From Halomonas cupida (GTDB lineage: Bacteria > Pseudomonadota > Gammaproteobacteria > Pseudomonadales > Halomonadaceae): 58,106 bases of DNA. Position numbers and translations under genes: made by a program. The notes beneath the pieces are model-generated. The model had not been told where the DNA came from. It saw only the letters and a list, made by a program, of their open reading frames with translations, and did no database searches. Shown in pieces: positions 32,979 through 42,203 of the stretch; within the stretch, counting starts at the first letter, position 1; every line of letters starts with the position of its first letter. The stretch is taken from the NCBI RefSeq assembly GCF_900142755.1, contig NZ_FRCA01000018.1:1-58106 (forward strand), in the 5' to 3' direction.

Positions 32979-34328
32979 CTAGACGCTGTCGCGGAAGGTA
33001 CGCTCCTTGCGCGGCAGTACCAGGTTGAGGACGATGGCGAACAGTGCGCCTGGAATCAGGCCGGAGTGAATGATCGCTTGGATGTTTTCATTGAGGTTGG
33101 CGTACAGACCTTCCTGGGCCGGCAGGCCGATGGCGGCGGACAGCGACACGCCGATGATCACCATATTGCGCTTGTTGAAGTCGATACTGGCCAGCATCTT
33201 GATGCCGGCACTGGCAATCATGCCGAACATGATCAGTACTGCACCACCGAGGACCGAGTTGGGAATGCTGTTGATCAGGGCACCGAGCTTGGGCACCAGA
33301 CCAGCGAATAGCAGGAAGGCACCACCGATGGCCACCACGTAACGGCTGACCACGCCAGTCAATGCGACCATGCCGACGTTCTGGCTGAAGCTGATCTGGG
33401 GAAAGGCGTTGAAGATGGCGGCGAAGACGCTGGCCAGGCCGTCGGCCATGACTCCGCCCGACAGTTCCTTCGCCGTCGGCTCACGGTTGAGACCGCCTGC
33501 CGTGGTGCCAACGATGTCACCGATTGACTCCGCGCAGGTGACGACAGCGAGCAGCACCACCGGCACGATGGCTGCGGCATGGAATTCCAGACCGATGTGC
33601 AGTGGTACCGGCAGTGAGACCCAGCCAGCGTTGGCGATGTTGCCGAGGTCGATATAGCCGAACCCCAGCGCTGTGAAGTAACCGATCACCAGGCCCAGCA
33701 GAGGGGCCATTTCTGACCAGATGCCACGGCCGTACTGGTGCAGTGCCAGAGTGGCCACGAAAACCAGCGCACCCAACGCGATATGGTGGGGCGCACCGAA
33801 GTCCGAGGCACCGCCGCCGCCGCCCAGGTAGAGGAAACCAACGGGCATCAACAGGGTTCCGAGCATCACCACAAAGGTGCCGGTCACCACTGGCGGGAAC
33901 AGGAAGCGGAAGATCGGCAGGAACAGCCCGACAATGGCCATGGCGATACCGCCGCAGAGCGCTGCGCCCAGGGCAGCGGGTAGCCCCATGCCGACGGCGA
34001 TCGGGATCAGCACCGGGACGAAGCCGAAGCTGGTGCCCATGACAATCGGCAGACGTGCCCCGATGGGACCCAGCCCCAGGGATTGCACCAGGGTCGCGAT
34101 ACCGGCCACGAACATCGCTGCCTGAATCATGAAGGCGGTCTGATCGGCGGGAAGGTCGGCGGCCCCGGCAATGATGATGGGGACTGTCACGTTACCCACG
34201 AACATCGCCAGCACATGTTGCAGGCCGAGCGGAATCGCCCGGCTGAGTGGCGGCATGGCATTGACGTCATGGGTACTGCGTATCTGCCGCTTGTCGTTCT
34301 CTTCGGCAATCGATTCATTGGTCGCCAT
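32979..34328 (-). CDS. NCS2 purine/pyrimidine permease
   Basis: A 449-residue inner-membrane protein with about 14 hydrophobic segments. It has QHVLAMFVGNVTVPIIIAG at the N-terminus, MGTSFGFVPVLI, and the signature QNVGMVALTGVVSRYVVAIG. NCS2 proteins import uracil, xanthine, urate or guanine by proton symport. It follows the 8-oxoguanine deaminase gene, so purine or oxopurine uptake is likely. Confidence 0.9.
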   Translation of the reverse strand: MATNESIAEENDKRQIRSTHDVNAMPPLSRAIPLGLQHVLAMFVGNVTVPIIIAGAADLPADQTAFMIQAAMFVAGIATLVQSLGLGPIGARLPIVMGTSFGFVPVLIPIAVGMGLPAALGAALCGGIAMAIVGLFLPIFRFLFPPVVTGTFVVMLGTLLMPVGFLYLGGGGGASDFGAPHHIALGALVFVATLALHQYGRGIWSEMAPLLGLVIGYFTALGFGYIDLGNIANAGWVSLPVPLHIGLEFHAAAIVPVVLLAVVTCAESIGDIVGTTAGGLNREPTAKELSGGVMADGLASVFAAIFNAFPQISFSQNVGMVALTGVVSRYVVAIGGAFLLFAGLVPKLGALINSIPNSVLGGAVLIMFGMIASAGIKMLASIDFNKRNMVIIGVSLSAAIGLPAQEGLYANLNENIQAIIHSGLIPGALFAIVLNLVLPRKERTFRDSV

Positions 34329-34509
34329 GGTCGGGTTCTCCTGTTGTCATTGTCGTTGAACCTGTTGAAACCCGGAGATCGTGTCGAGTGTCACCTCGGG
34401 CATTCCGGAGGCGACTGCCGCGGACACGATGACCGATTATGTGAATGTGTTGAGTACTGCTCCCTTCTTCCCGTGATCGCTGCCGAACCCCGGGACTTGT
34501 ACGAAAAGC

Positions 34510-35883
34510 CTAGACAGCCTGGCGCAGCTGACGCGCAGCCGCATCATGGCGGGCCAGTAGTGCTTCAAGGTCGACATCCAGTGGCTGACCATCGGCCACT
34601 CGCCATTGCCCGGCGACCATCACACGGTCGGCCCGATGGGCACCGCACAGCAGTAGCGCGGCCAGCGGGTTCTCGGCCCCGGAGAAGCGTGCCTCGTCCA
34701 GCCGGAACATCGCCAGATCTGCCTGTTGGCCGACCTTGAGGCCGCCGATGTCACTGCGCCCCAGGCAACCGGCCGAGCCCTGGGTAGCCCAGCGAATCAC
34801 GTCCTGATGGCGTACCTGGCTGGGTGAGTAACGCAGGCGGCCGATCAGCATGGCCTGGCGCATTTCCTCGGCGAGATTCGAGTGATCGGCGGATGCGGAA
34901 CCATCCACGGCCAGCCCGACCGGGCAGCCAGCGGCCTCGAGTTCCAGGGTGCGGCACATGCCGGAGCCCAGCACCATGTTGGATGAAGGGCAATGGGCGA
35001 TGCCGGTACCGGCGGCACCGAGGCGCTGGACCTCGTCATCATTGAAATGAATACCGTGGGCCAGCCAGGTACGGTTGGACAGCCAGCCGGTGGCCTCGAG
35101 GTAATCCAGCGGGCGCATGCCGAACAGCTTCTGACAGTAGTTGGTTTCGTCCTCGGTCTCGGCGAGGTGGGTGTGCAGGCGAACGTCGCGCTCTTCCGCC
35201 AGGCGGGCACTGTCCTGCATCAGCTCGCGGCTGACCGAGAAGGGAGAACAGGGCGCCAGCGCCAGAGTGATCATGGCGCCCTCGCCACGCTCGTGATAGG
35301 CGTCGATCAGGCGTGCACTCTCGTCGAGAATGGTCGCCTCGTCCTGGACCACGGACTGTGGTGGTAGGCCGCCATCGTCGCGGCCGACACTCATCGAGCC
35401 TCGTGTCAGTGCGGCACGTACCTTGAGGCGACGGGCGGTCTCGACCTGAATGTCGATGGCATGCTGCAGTGCCCCGGAGAAAACGTAATGGTGATCCGCG
35501 ACGGTGGTGCAGCCACTCATCAGCAGTTCGACCATGGCCAGCTCACTGGCCAGTGCCAACTGATCCTCGGTCAGGTTGGCCCAGACGTCATAGAGCGTGG
35601 TCAGCCAGGGAAACAATTCCTTGTTGAGCGCTGGGGAATAGGCCCGAGTCAGGGTCTGATAGAAATGGTGGTGGGTGTTGACCAGGCCCGGCAACAGGAC
35701 GTGCTGTGAGGCATCGAAGGTCTGATCGATGACAGTGGTCGGGGTGGCGCCACGGGCCACGACCTCGACAATACGACCATTGCGGATGACGATGCCGCCG
35801 GCTGCGGCTTCATCGCTGACCGCTAGAGGGTGGCGGATCCACAGGTTCTGCTGCTTGTCCGCTGCTGTATCGGGTTGAGTCAT
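34510..35883 (-). CDS. 8-oxoguanine deaminase (amidohydrolase)
   Basis: A 457-residue metal-dependent amidohydrolase. LVNTHHHFYQTLTRAYSPAL contains the HxH metal pair with the family's characteristic context; HTHLAETEDE and the C-terminal ADLAMFRLDE are also present. Pseudomonas homologues deaminate 8-oxoguanine to urate. Its ribosome site (AGGAGGA, seven bases before ATG 35883) is one of the best in the window. A set of inverted repeats lies upstream. Confidence 0.88.
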   Translation of the reverse strand: MTQPDTAADKQQNLWIRHPLAVSDEAAAGGIVIRNGRIVEVVARGATPTTVIDQTFDASQHVLLPGLVNTHHHFYQTLTRAYSPALNKELFPWLTTLYDVWANLTEDQLALASELAMVELLMSGCTTVADHHYVFSGALQHAIDIQVETARRLKVRAALTRGSMSVGRDDGGLPPQSVVQDEATILDESARLIDAYHERGEGAMITLALAPCSPFSVSRELMQDSARLAEERDVRLHTHLAETEDETNYCQKLFGMRPLDYLEATGWLSNRTWLAHGIHFNDDEVQRLGAAGTGIAHCPSSNMVLGSGMCRTLELEAAGCPVGLAVDGSASADHSNLAEEMRQAMLIGRLRYSPSQVRHQDVIRWATQGSAGCLGRSDIGGLKVGQQADLAMFRLDEARFSGAENPLAALLLCGAHRADRVMVAGQWRVADGQPLDVDLEALLARHDAAARQLRQAV

Positions 35884-35991
35884 GCTGTCCTCCTGGGTGG
35901 CTTCGCAAGGCGAAGGGTTACCCAAGCATCGCAAGTGCCATGAGGTCCGGGCCTCGATGGGATACCTGGTTCAGGTGCCTTCAATCATGGC

Positions 35992-36054
35992 TGCACCAGA
36001 CGCAAAATGCGTCAATCTGGTGCATTGCATGCATCAATGCTTCAAATTGATGCA
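35992..36054. promoter_or_regulatory. Twin inverted repeats upstream of the deaminase gene
   Basis: TGCACCAGA (35992-36000) pairs with TCTGGTGCA (36016-36024), with GACGC/GCGTC inside. Six bases on, TGCATCAAT (36030-36038) pairs with ATTGATGCA (36046-36054) perfectly. Both start with TGCA and have similar arms, so they may be two operators of one regulator about 34 bp apart, 110-170 bp before the gene. A candidate is the IclR protein at 30882 or an unlinked regulator. Confidence 0.6.
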
Positions 36055-36330
36055 CAGTTATTGGTAGTTATTGTGTACAAAATGAGATTGTCCGGGGGGG
36101 AATGTCAAGCGTTTCTACCCGGCGTTGTCGGGCCTGTTACGGCGCCTTTGGAAAATCATGCGCTATACCAGCCACTTCCACCCAGGAACAGAGGCGAAAG
36201 TCATCATCAGTCGTTAGTCGAAGAGCGCACGAGCACAGGCTTTCCGGGGCGCGCTGGCCCCGGAGCGTGCTGCTGGCGAAAGAAGTAAAGGAGTAGTGTG
36301 GCTGGAGCCTGCCTGCAGCAGGGTGGCTGG
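36055..36330. other. Intergenic stretch with a strong hairpin
   Basis: No gene found. TCCGGGGC pairs with GCCCCGGA at 36243-36264, about 67 bases past the stop of the EamA transporter gene, which reads towards it on the minus strand; it may end that transcript. The left part (36055-36110) is AT-rich and may contain the promoter of the deaminase-permease unit. Confidence 0.45.
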
Positions 36331-37254
36331 TCAGCTCGAGACTTCGGTGCTGTCCTCGGCCAGCGCCGCCTGACGTGCCTTGCGTCTTGTCAGGCGGTCA
36401 CCGAACAGGTAGCACCCGAGGGCGATGAGGATCAGTACCGCGCCCACCAGCATCGAGGGCGAGGGAGCCTCCTGGTTGAGCAGCATGCCCAGGGTCATCG
36501 CCAGCACAGGAGTGATCAGGGTAACCAGTGCCACGGTGGCGGCATGCAGGCGTGACAGGATCAGGTAGTAGCAGAGGAAACCGACCACCGAGCCGAACAG
36601 TGCCAGGTAGATGACCGACCACAGGCCGCGATGGGTCAGCGGAATCGACAGGGATTCACCGCTGCTCAACCACAGAACCAGGAAGCAGGGCATCGACAGG
36701 GCGAGAGCACCTACGGTCTGAGTCAGCGGGTCGAGACCGGCGGCGACTCGTTGTACGGCAATGCCACTGCCGCTGAACAGGGTGACTGCCAGCAGCATCA
36801 TGACCAGAGCCAACTGCTGGGCGCTGCCCTGAACGCCGAGGCTGTCGAGGAAGACCACGCCGAGGCCCGCGACCCCTAACGCACAGCCTAGCCAGTGCCA
36901 GCGGCGTAGACGTGTCGCACCGGGTAGCGCCTGCAGGATCAGGCCGGAGATCAGTGGAGCCATGCCGAACATGACCGAAAGCATGCCGGATGGCAGGTAT
37001 TGGGAGGCCTGGTAGCTGAGAGCCATGGCACCGAAGACACCGGGAACGGCAGCGGCATAGCTCAGCAGCGCACGACGGTCGAAGCGCGGCCTGCGGCGCA
37101 ACAACAGCAACAGGAATCCACCGACAACCAGCGCGGTCGCCATGCGTAGCATGACACTGCCGACCGGCGCGCCGCCTTCGGCACTCCACTTGATGGCGAG
37201 AGGCGTCGAGGCCCAGACCAGAACAACAATCAGATAGGCCAGCCCGGTTGGCAT
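36331..37254 (-). CDS. EamA/DMT-family transporter
   Basis: A 307-residue inner-membrane protein with 10 hydrophobic segments in two EamA halves: MPTGLAYLIVVLVWASTPLA begins the first half and the second half has SGSGIAVQRVAAGLDPLTQT. Members export metabolites such as amino acids or import others; substrate unknown. AAGGA precedes the ATG at 37254; a longer frame runs through the tandem hairpin leader and has no transmembrane character. The tandem leader suggests post-transcriptional control. Confidence 0.85.
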   Translation of the reverse strand: MPTGLAYLIVVLVWASTPLAIKWSAEGGAPVGSVMLRMATALVVGGFLLLLLRRRPRFDRRALLSYAAAVPGVFGAMALSYQASQYLPSGMLSVMFGMAPLISGLILQALPGATRLRRWHWLGCALGVAGLGVVFLDSLGVQGSAQQLALVMMLLAVTLFSGSGIAVQRVAAGLDPLTQTVGALALSMPCFLVLWLSSGESLSIPLTHRGLWSVIYLALFGSVVGFLCYYLILSRLHAATVALVTLITPVLAMTLGMLLNQEAPSPSMLVGAVLILIALGCYLFGDRLTRRKARQAALAEDSTEVSS

Positions 37255-37281
37255 ACCGAATTCCTTTTCATCGTAAATGTG

Positions 37282-37383
37282 ATAGGCGACCCACATGGAC
37301 GTGGGAAGTGCATTTATCCGTCTGGAACGGATATAGCCGACCCACATGGAAGTGGGGGGTGCGTCTTCTGGAACGACGCCGAC
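37282..37383 (-). promoter_or_regulatory. Tandem two-hairpin leader of the EamA transporter gene
   Basis: Read on the minus strand, two units of about 51 bases stand one after the other, ending some 27 bases before the start codon. Each has a first hairpin with the loop motif TTCCAG, then a linker, then a hairpin CCCAC/GTGGG with a TCCAT loop, then TCGsCTAT. The first stems differ in sequence (GCGTC/GACGC versus ATCCGT/ACGGAT) yet each pairs. This is the pattern expected of a structured RNA or riboswitch-like pair. It is not a class I recognise. Confidence 0.55.
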
Positions 37384-37396
37384 GTTTGAGCATAGT

Positions 37397-37408
37397 CCCG
37401 TCGACGGG
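37397..37408. promoter_or_regulatory. 12-bp palindrome upstream of the leader
   Basis: CCCGTCGACGGG is self-complementary over 12 bases. It lies about 14 bases on the 5' side of the tandem units in the direction of transcription and could be an operator; no regulator can be assigned. Confidence 0.3.
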
Positions 37409-37443
37409 CTTGCGGTACCCCCTCTGCGCTGCTCCTGAAACGA

Positions 37444-37474
37444 CATCGCCGCCTTCGGAAGGAAGGCGGCGATG
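37444..37474. terminator. Terminator between serA and the EamA gene
   Basis: CATCGCCGCCTTC and GAAGGCGGCGATG form a perfect 13-bp stem with a 5-base loop, 58 bases after the serA stop. Confidence 0.7.
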
Positions 37475-37531
37475 GAATCACCAGAACAGACTGGCGTCGT
37501 TGTTACTCGGTGTCACTCGACCCAATTGGTG

Positions 37532-38782
37532 TTACTCGACATAGTTGGTTTCCGAGTACAGCACTCGAGTGCGCAGGGTGTGATTGACCTCACGCAGCGC
37601 TTCCAGAGCCTGTTCGCCGTAGGCCTTGTCGACATCGATCACCACATAGCCGACCTTGTTGTTGGTCTGCAGGTACTGGCCGGAGATGTTGATATCGTTT
37701 TCCGACAGCACGCGGTTGATCTCGGAAAGCACGCCAGGCACGTTCTCGTGGATGTGCAGCAGGCGATGCTTGTCCGGGTGTGCCGGCAGGGCCACTTCCG
37801 GGAAGTTGACCGAAGTGACGGTGGAGCCGTTGTCGGAGAAGGTGACCAGTTTCTCGGACACCTCGACGCCGATGTTCTCCTGAGCTTCCAGCGTCGAGCC
37901 GCCGATGTGCGGGGTCAGGATTACGTTCTCCAGGCCACGCAGCGGGCTGACGAACTCTTCATCATTGCCCTTGGGCTCGACCGGGAAGACATCGATGGCG
38001 GCACCATTCAGGCGGCCTTCCTTGATGGCTTCGGCCAGCGCTTCGATGACCACCACGCTGCCACGTGCGGCATTGATCAGAATCGAACCGGGCTTCATCA
38101 GCGCGATCTTCTCTTCGTCGATCATCCAGCGGGTGGAAGGCAGATCCGGAACATGCAGGGTGACCACGTCGGAGCGGGCGAGCAGTTCCTCGAGGCTGGC
38201 CACCTGGCGGGCATTACCCATGCCGAGCTTGGTGATGGCGTCGTAGTAGATGACGTCGAAGCCCAATGCCTCGGCCAGTACTGACAGCTGAGAGCCGATG
38301 CTGCCATAGCCGACAATGCCCAGTGTCTTGCCTCGGGCCTCATGGCTGTTCTTCGCATTCTTCAGCCAGCCACCCTGATGGGCCCTGGCGTTCTTCTCGG
38401 GAATGCCACGCAGCAGCATGATGGCTTCCGCCAGCACCAGTTCGGCGACCGAGCGGGTATTGGAGTAGGGGGCATTGAAGACCGGGATACCGCGTATCAG
38501 GGCGGCGGTGAGGTCGACCTGATTGGTACCGATGCAGAAACAGCCTACGGCAACCAGCTTCTCGGCCGCCGCGAACACACGCTCGGTGAGCTGAGTGCGC
38601 GAGCGAATGCCGACGAAGTGGACATCACGTATCTTCTCGAGCAGTGACTCCTCGTCCAGCGACGTCGACACATGTTCGATGTTGGTGTAACCGGCATTGA
38701 GAAAGTTATCCACCGCACTCTGGTGGACGCCCTCGAGCAGCAGGATCTTGATCTTGCTCTTGTCCAGGGACGTTTTGGCCAT
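37532..38782 (-). CDS. serA: D-3-phosphoglycerate dehydrogenase
   Basis: A 416-residue enzyme that makes phosphohydroxypyruvate, the first step of serine synthesis. The NAD-binding GIVGYGSIG, NAARGSVVV and TPHIGGSTLEAQ (catalytic Arg-Glu-His regions) are present, followed by a C-terminal ACT domain (about residues 340-416, HENVPGVLSEINRVLSEND) used for serine feedback. This is the E. coli-like short form. It is monocistronic here. Confidence 0.96.
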   Translation of the reverse strand: MAKTSLDKSKIKILLLEGVHQSAVDNFLNAGYTNIEHVSTSLDEESLLEKIRDVHFVGIRSRTQLTERVFAAAEKLVAVGCFCIGTNQVDLTAALIRGIPVFNAPYSNTRSVAELVLAEAIMLLRGIPEKNARAHQGGWLKNAKNSHEARGKTLGIVGYGSIGSQLSVLAEALGFDVIYYDAITKLGMGNARQVASLEELLARSDVVTLHVPDLPSTRWMIDEEKIALMKPGSILINAARGSVVVIEALAEAIKEGRLNGAAIDVFPVEPKGNDEEFVSPLRGLENVILTPHIGGSTLEAQENIGVEVSEKLVTFSDNGSTVTSVNFPEVALPAHPDKHRLLHIHENVPGVLSEINRVLSENDINISGQYLQTNNKVGYVVIDVDKAYGEQALEALREVNHTLRTRVLYSETNYVE

Positions 38783-38981
38783 GGTTGAGTCAACCCCCTC
38801 AGGTTTTTGGCTATGGCACCAGATTGTGGCAATAGCCCGCTAGCGAAAAGGCGCGAAATCAGGGCACATAGACTACCACATGTGGCTAAATCGGCGTTGA
38901 AAATACCTGATGCTGGACATGAGCCGCATGCATGTAGGCTGGACAGGTTGCTCAACTGACGAAATAGGCACACGGTGCGTG

Positions 38982-38987
38982 TATACT
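38982..38987 (+). promoter_or_regulatory. Possible -10 box upstream of xseB
   Basis: TATACT lies about 75 bases before the xseB start in the gap between the divergent serA and xseB genes. No convincing -35 sits at the standard distance, so this is tentative. Confidence 0.35.
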
Positions 38988-39061
38988 ATCGCCCCTTGCA
39001 ATCGCACTCGCTTTTTCGTGACTATCGCAGCCATCTCAGGGCAACACTGGGAGGGGGAAGC

Positions 39062-39340
39062 ATGGCAACTCAAGACCGTCAGCAGAAGAGCACTGGCGAG
39101 CCTCAGGACTTTGGCTCGACCATGCAACGCCTCGAGAGCCTCGTCGAGCAACTGGAGGCTGGCGAACTATCGCTGGAGGATTCCCTCAAGGCCTTTGAAC
39201 AGGGCGTTGCTCTGGCCCGCGATGCTCAGCGACGTCTCGATGAAGCAGAGCTCAAGGTTCGCCAACTCACCGAGAGCGAGGAAGGCGGAATGGAACTGAC
39301 ACCCTTCGGTGCCGCGGCGGAGAATCATGGTGAACGCTGA
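39062..39340 (+). CDS. xseB: Exodeoxyribonuclease VII small subunit
   Basis: A 92-residue protein with the family core FGSTMQRLESLVEQLEAGEL and SLEDSLKAFEQGVALARDAQ, forming a short coiled coil. It joins XseA to make exonuclease VII. GGGAGGGGG precedes the ATG at 39062. It heads the xseB-ispA-dxs operon found in many gammaproteobacteria and overlaps ispA by 14 bases. Confidence 0.95.
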   Translation: MATQDRQQKSTGEPQDFGSTMQRLESLVEQLEAGELSLEDSLKAFEQGVALARDAQRRLDEAELKVRQLTESEEGGMELTPFGAAAENHGER

Positions 39341-40214
39341 TGTGTTGGCAGCCCGGTTGGCTGCTGATCAAGCACGGGTCGACCGCTACCTTGGCGAGCT
39401 TTTCGAGCGGCGCCAGGTAGTGGAGCCGCGCCTGGAACAGGCCATGCGCCATGGCCTGTTGGTCGGTGGCAAGCGGCTGCGTCCGGTGCTGGTCTATGCG
39501 GCGGGGCGAGCCCTGGGGGCCGACGATGACGACCTGGATATTCCGGCGGCGGCTATCGAGCTGATTCATGCCTATTCGCTGGTGCATGACGATCTGCCGG
39601 CCATGGACGATGACGATCTGCGTCGTGGCCAGCCAACAGTGCACAAGGCCTTCGATGAAGCCACGGCGATTCTCGCTGGAGATGCTCTGCAGACGCTGGC
39701 CTTCGAGGTGCTGGCAGAAACGCGCTCACCACGCCTGGCGGCGCTGTTGCGTTGTCTTGCATCGGCCTCGGGACGCGACGGCATGGCGGCTGGTCAGGCG
39801 CTGGATCTTGCCGCGGTGGGCCGCGGATCCACGCTGGAGGCACTTGAAACCATGCACCGTCACAAGACCGGTGCACTGATTCGCGGCGCGGTGCGTCTTG
39901 GTGGTCTGATGGCTGTGGCCGAGGATGATTCTCGCCTGGCGGCGCTGGATCACTATGCCGCTGCCATGGGGTTGGCCTTCCAGGTGCATGACGATGTACT
40001 GGATGTGACCGGCGATACCGCGACCCTGGGCAAGGCCTCGGGGGCCGATGCTGCCCGCGACAAGCCAACCTACCCGGCACTGCTCGGGCTGGAAGCGGCG
40101 CGTGAGCGGGCCAGTGCGCTGATTGATGAGGCACTGGATGCCCTTGCACCCATTGGTGAAGCCGCCGCACCGCTGGCCGAGCTCGCCCGCTACATGATCG
40201 AGCGCGATCACTGA
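39327..40214 (+). CDS. ispA: Farnesyl diphosphate synthase
   Basis: A 295-residue prenyl transferase that builds farnesyl diphosphate from isopentenyl and dimethylallyl units. First Asp-rich motif DDLPAMDDDDLRRG (residues 88-101) and second DDVLDVTGD are present, as is GGKRLRPVL. The ATG at 39327 lies inside the end of xseB, implying translational coupling; the GTG further upstream is unlikely. It precedes dxs by 43 bases. Confidence 0.96.
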   Translation: MVNADVLAARLAADQARVDRYLGELFERRQVVEPRLEQAMRHGLLVGGKRLRPVLVYAAGRALGADDDDLDIPAAAIELIHAYSLVHDDLPAMDDDDLRRGQPTVHKAFDEATAILAGDALQTLAFEVLAETRSPRLAALLRCLASASGRDGMAAGQALDLAAVGRGSTLEALETMHRHKTGALIRGAVRLGGLMAVAEDDSRLAALDHYAAAMGLAFQVHDDVLDVTGDTATLGKASGADAARDKPTYPALLGLEAARERASALIDEALDALAPIGEAAAPLAELARYMIERDH

Positions 40215-40257
40215 CACCACAGGGCTATACTCACAGGGCAATTCTCACAGGGCCATC

Positions 40258-42177
40258 ATGAAGCTGTTCGATACTATTCCCACCGAGCGTCCATCCACGC
40301 CTCTGCTTGATACTCTGGACTCTCCAGCAGCCCTGCACGCCATGACAACCGCGCAGCTCAAGCGTGTTGCCGATGAATTGCGCGCGTACCTGCTGTACAG
40401 CGTGGGAGTGTCCGGAGGCCACTTCGGTGCAGGGCTGGGCGTGGTCGAGCTGACGGTGGCGCTGCATCACGCCTTCAATACCCCCCATGACCGCCTGGTG
40501 TGGGACGTGGGCCATCAGGCCTATCCGCACAAGATTCTCACCGGGCGCCGCGAGCAGATGACCAGTATCCGCCGTTATGGCGGTCTGGCGGCCTTTCCGC
40601 GCCGCGCTGAATCCGAATACGACACCTTTGGTGTGGGCCATTCCAGCACCTCGATCTCGGCGGCACTGGGCATGGCGCTGGCAGCACGTAGCCAGGGGGA
40701 AAAGCGTCGCGTCTGCGCGGTGATCGGTGATGGTGCCCTGACCGCAGGCATGGCGTTCGAGGCCCTGGCCCATGCCGGGCACGTCAATGCCAACCTGTTG
40801 GTGGTGCTCAACGACAACGAGATGTCGATCTCGGAGAATGTTGGTGGCATGGCCAGTTATCTGGCGCGTATCCTGGTCAGCAAGCCCTACCAGAGCATGC
40901 GCGAGAACAGCAAGAAGGTGCTCTCGCATCTGCCGGGCGCTCTCGAGCTGGCGCGGCGCACCGAGGAACACGTCAAGGGCATGGTCAGTCCTGCGACACT
41001 GTTCGAGGAGATGGGCTTCAACTATGTCGGCCCCATCGATGGTCATGATCTCGAGGCACTGAATCAGGCGCTGCTGGGGATGCGCGACCTCGAGGGACCG
41101 CAGTTCCTGCACATCAAGACCTGCAAAGGCCGTGGCTTCCTGCCGGCGGAATCAGACCCCATCGGCTATCACGCGATCACCAAGTTGGAGCGCCCCAGTG
41201 AAGGTGAGCCTGCTCCCGCTCCGGCCGCCCCCAAGGCGCCTCAAGCGCTCTCTGCCGCCAGACCAAGAAAGTACTGCAGTGTGTTTGGCGACTGGATCTG
41301 CGACATGGCGGCGGCGGATGAGCGCCTGATCGGTATCACGCCGGCCATGCGCGAAGGCTCGGATCTGGTCCGCTTCTCCCGAGAGTATGCCGAGCGCTAT
41401 TACGACGTGGCGATCGCCGAGCAGCACTCGGTGACGCTGGCGGCGGGCATGGCCTGCGAGAACATGAAACCGGTAGTGGCGATCTATTCGACCTTTCTGC
41501 AACGTGGCTATGACCAGCTTATCCACGATGTCGCCGTGCAGGATCTCGATGTGACCTTTGCCATCGACCGTGCCGGCCTGGTGGGCGAGGATGGCCCGAC
41601 CCACCATGGGGCCATGGACCTCAGTTACCTGCGTTGCGTACCAGGCATGGTGGTGCTGGCGCCGGCGGATGAGGCCGAATGCCGAGCCATGCTCAGTGCT
41701 GCCTATCATCATCCGGGCCCGGCGGCGGTGCGTTACCCGCGGGGCACCGGGCCGGGAACGGTCATCCCCGAGCATCTCGAACCCCTGGCGATCGGCAAGG
41801 CGGAACAGCGTCGACGTGGCAACGATATCGCTCTGCTGGCCTTCGGCAGCCTCAACGGCCCCGCGGGTGAAGTGGCCGAGCGCCTCGACGCGACTCACGT
41901 CAACATGCGCAGCGTCAAGCCGCTGGATGCCGAGGCAGTGCTGGCTGCAGCCCGAGACCACCAAGTGTTGGTTACCCTGGAAGAGAACGTCATCGCCGGT
42001 GGCGCGGGTAGCGGTATCAATGAGCTGCTGGCTGCGCATGGGATGCAGGTTGCGGTACTCAATCTGGGCCTGCCGGATACGTTTGCCGAGCATGGCAAGC
42101 CCGCGGAACTACTGCGCGACTGTGGCCTGGATGCCGACGGTATCGAAGCATCGATCCGCCGACGTCTGGAAAGCTGA
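40258..42177 (+). CDS. dxs: 1-deoxy-D-xylulose-5-phosphate synthase
   Basis: A 639-residue thiamine-diphosphate enzyme that condenses pyruvate and glyceraldehyde 3-phosphate, the first step of the methylerythritol pathway. ThDP/Mg motif GDGALTAGMAFEALAHAG is at about 157, the transketolase pyrimidine domain begins near residue 338, and DRAGLVGEDGPTHHGAMDL is the conserved His region. It is the last gene of xseB-ispA-dxs, and a terminator hairpin follows. Confidence 0.97.
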   Translation: MKLFDTIPTERPSTPLLDTLDSPAALHAMTTAQLKRVADELRAYLLYSVGVSGGHFGAGLGVVELTVALHHAFNTPHDRLVWDVGHQAYPHKILTGRREQMTSIRRYGGLAAFPRRAESEYDTFGVGHSSTSISAALGMALAARSQGEKRRVCAVIGDGALTAGMAFEALAHAGHVNANLLVVLNDNEMSISENVGGMASYLARILVSKPYQSMRENSKKVLSHLPGALELARRTEEHVKGMVSPATLFEEMGFNYVGPIDGHDLEALNQALLGMRDLEGPQFLHIKTCKGRGFLPAESDPIGYHAITKLERPSEGEPAPAPAAPKAPQALSAARPRKYCSVFGDWICDMAAADERLIGITPAMREGSDLVRFSREYAERYYDVAIAEQHSVTLAAGMACENMKPVVAIYSTFLQRGYDQLIHDVAVQDLDVTFAIDRAGLVGEDGPTHHGAMDLSYLRCVPGMVVLAPADEAECRAMLSAAYHHPGPAAVRYPRGTGPGTVIPEHLEPLAIGKAEQRRRGNDIALLAFGSLNGPAGEVAERLDATHVNMRSVKPLDAEAVLAAARDHQVLVTLEENVIAGGAGSGINELLAAHGMQVAVLNLGLPDTFAEHGKPAELLRDCGLDADGIEASIRRRLES

Positions 42178-42203
42178 TCTCGCTGTCCGCTGCGAGCGGC
42201 TGG

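Noticed and set aside
37282..37383. Guanidine-II (mini-ykkC) riboswitch
   Set aside because: That class has two hairpins with ACGR loops; here the loops are TTCCAG and TCCAT.
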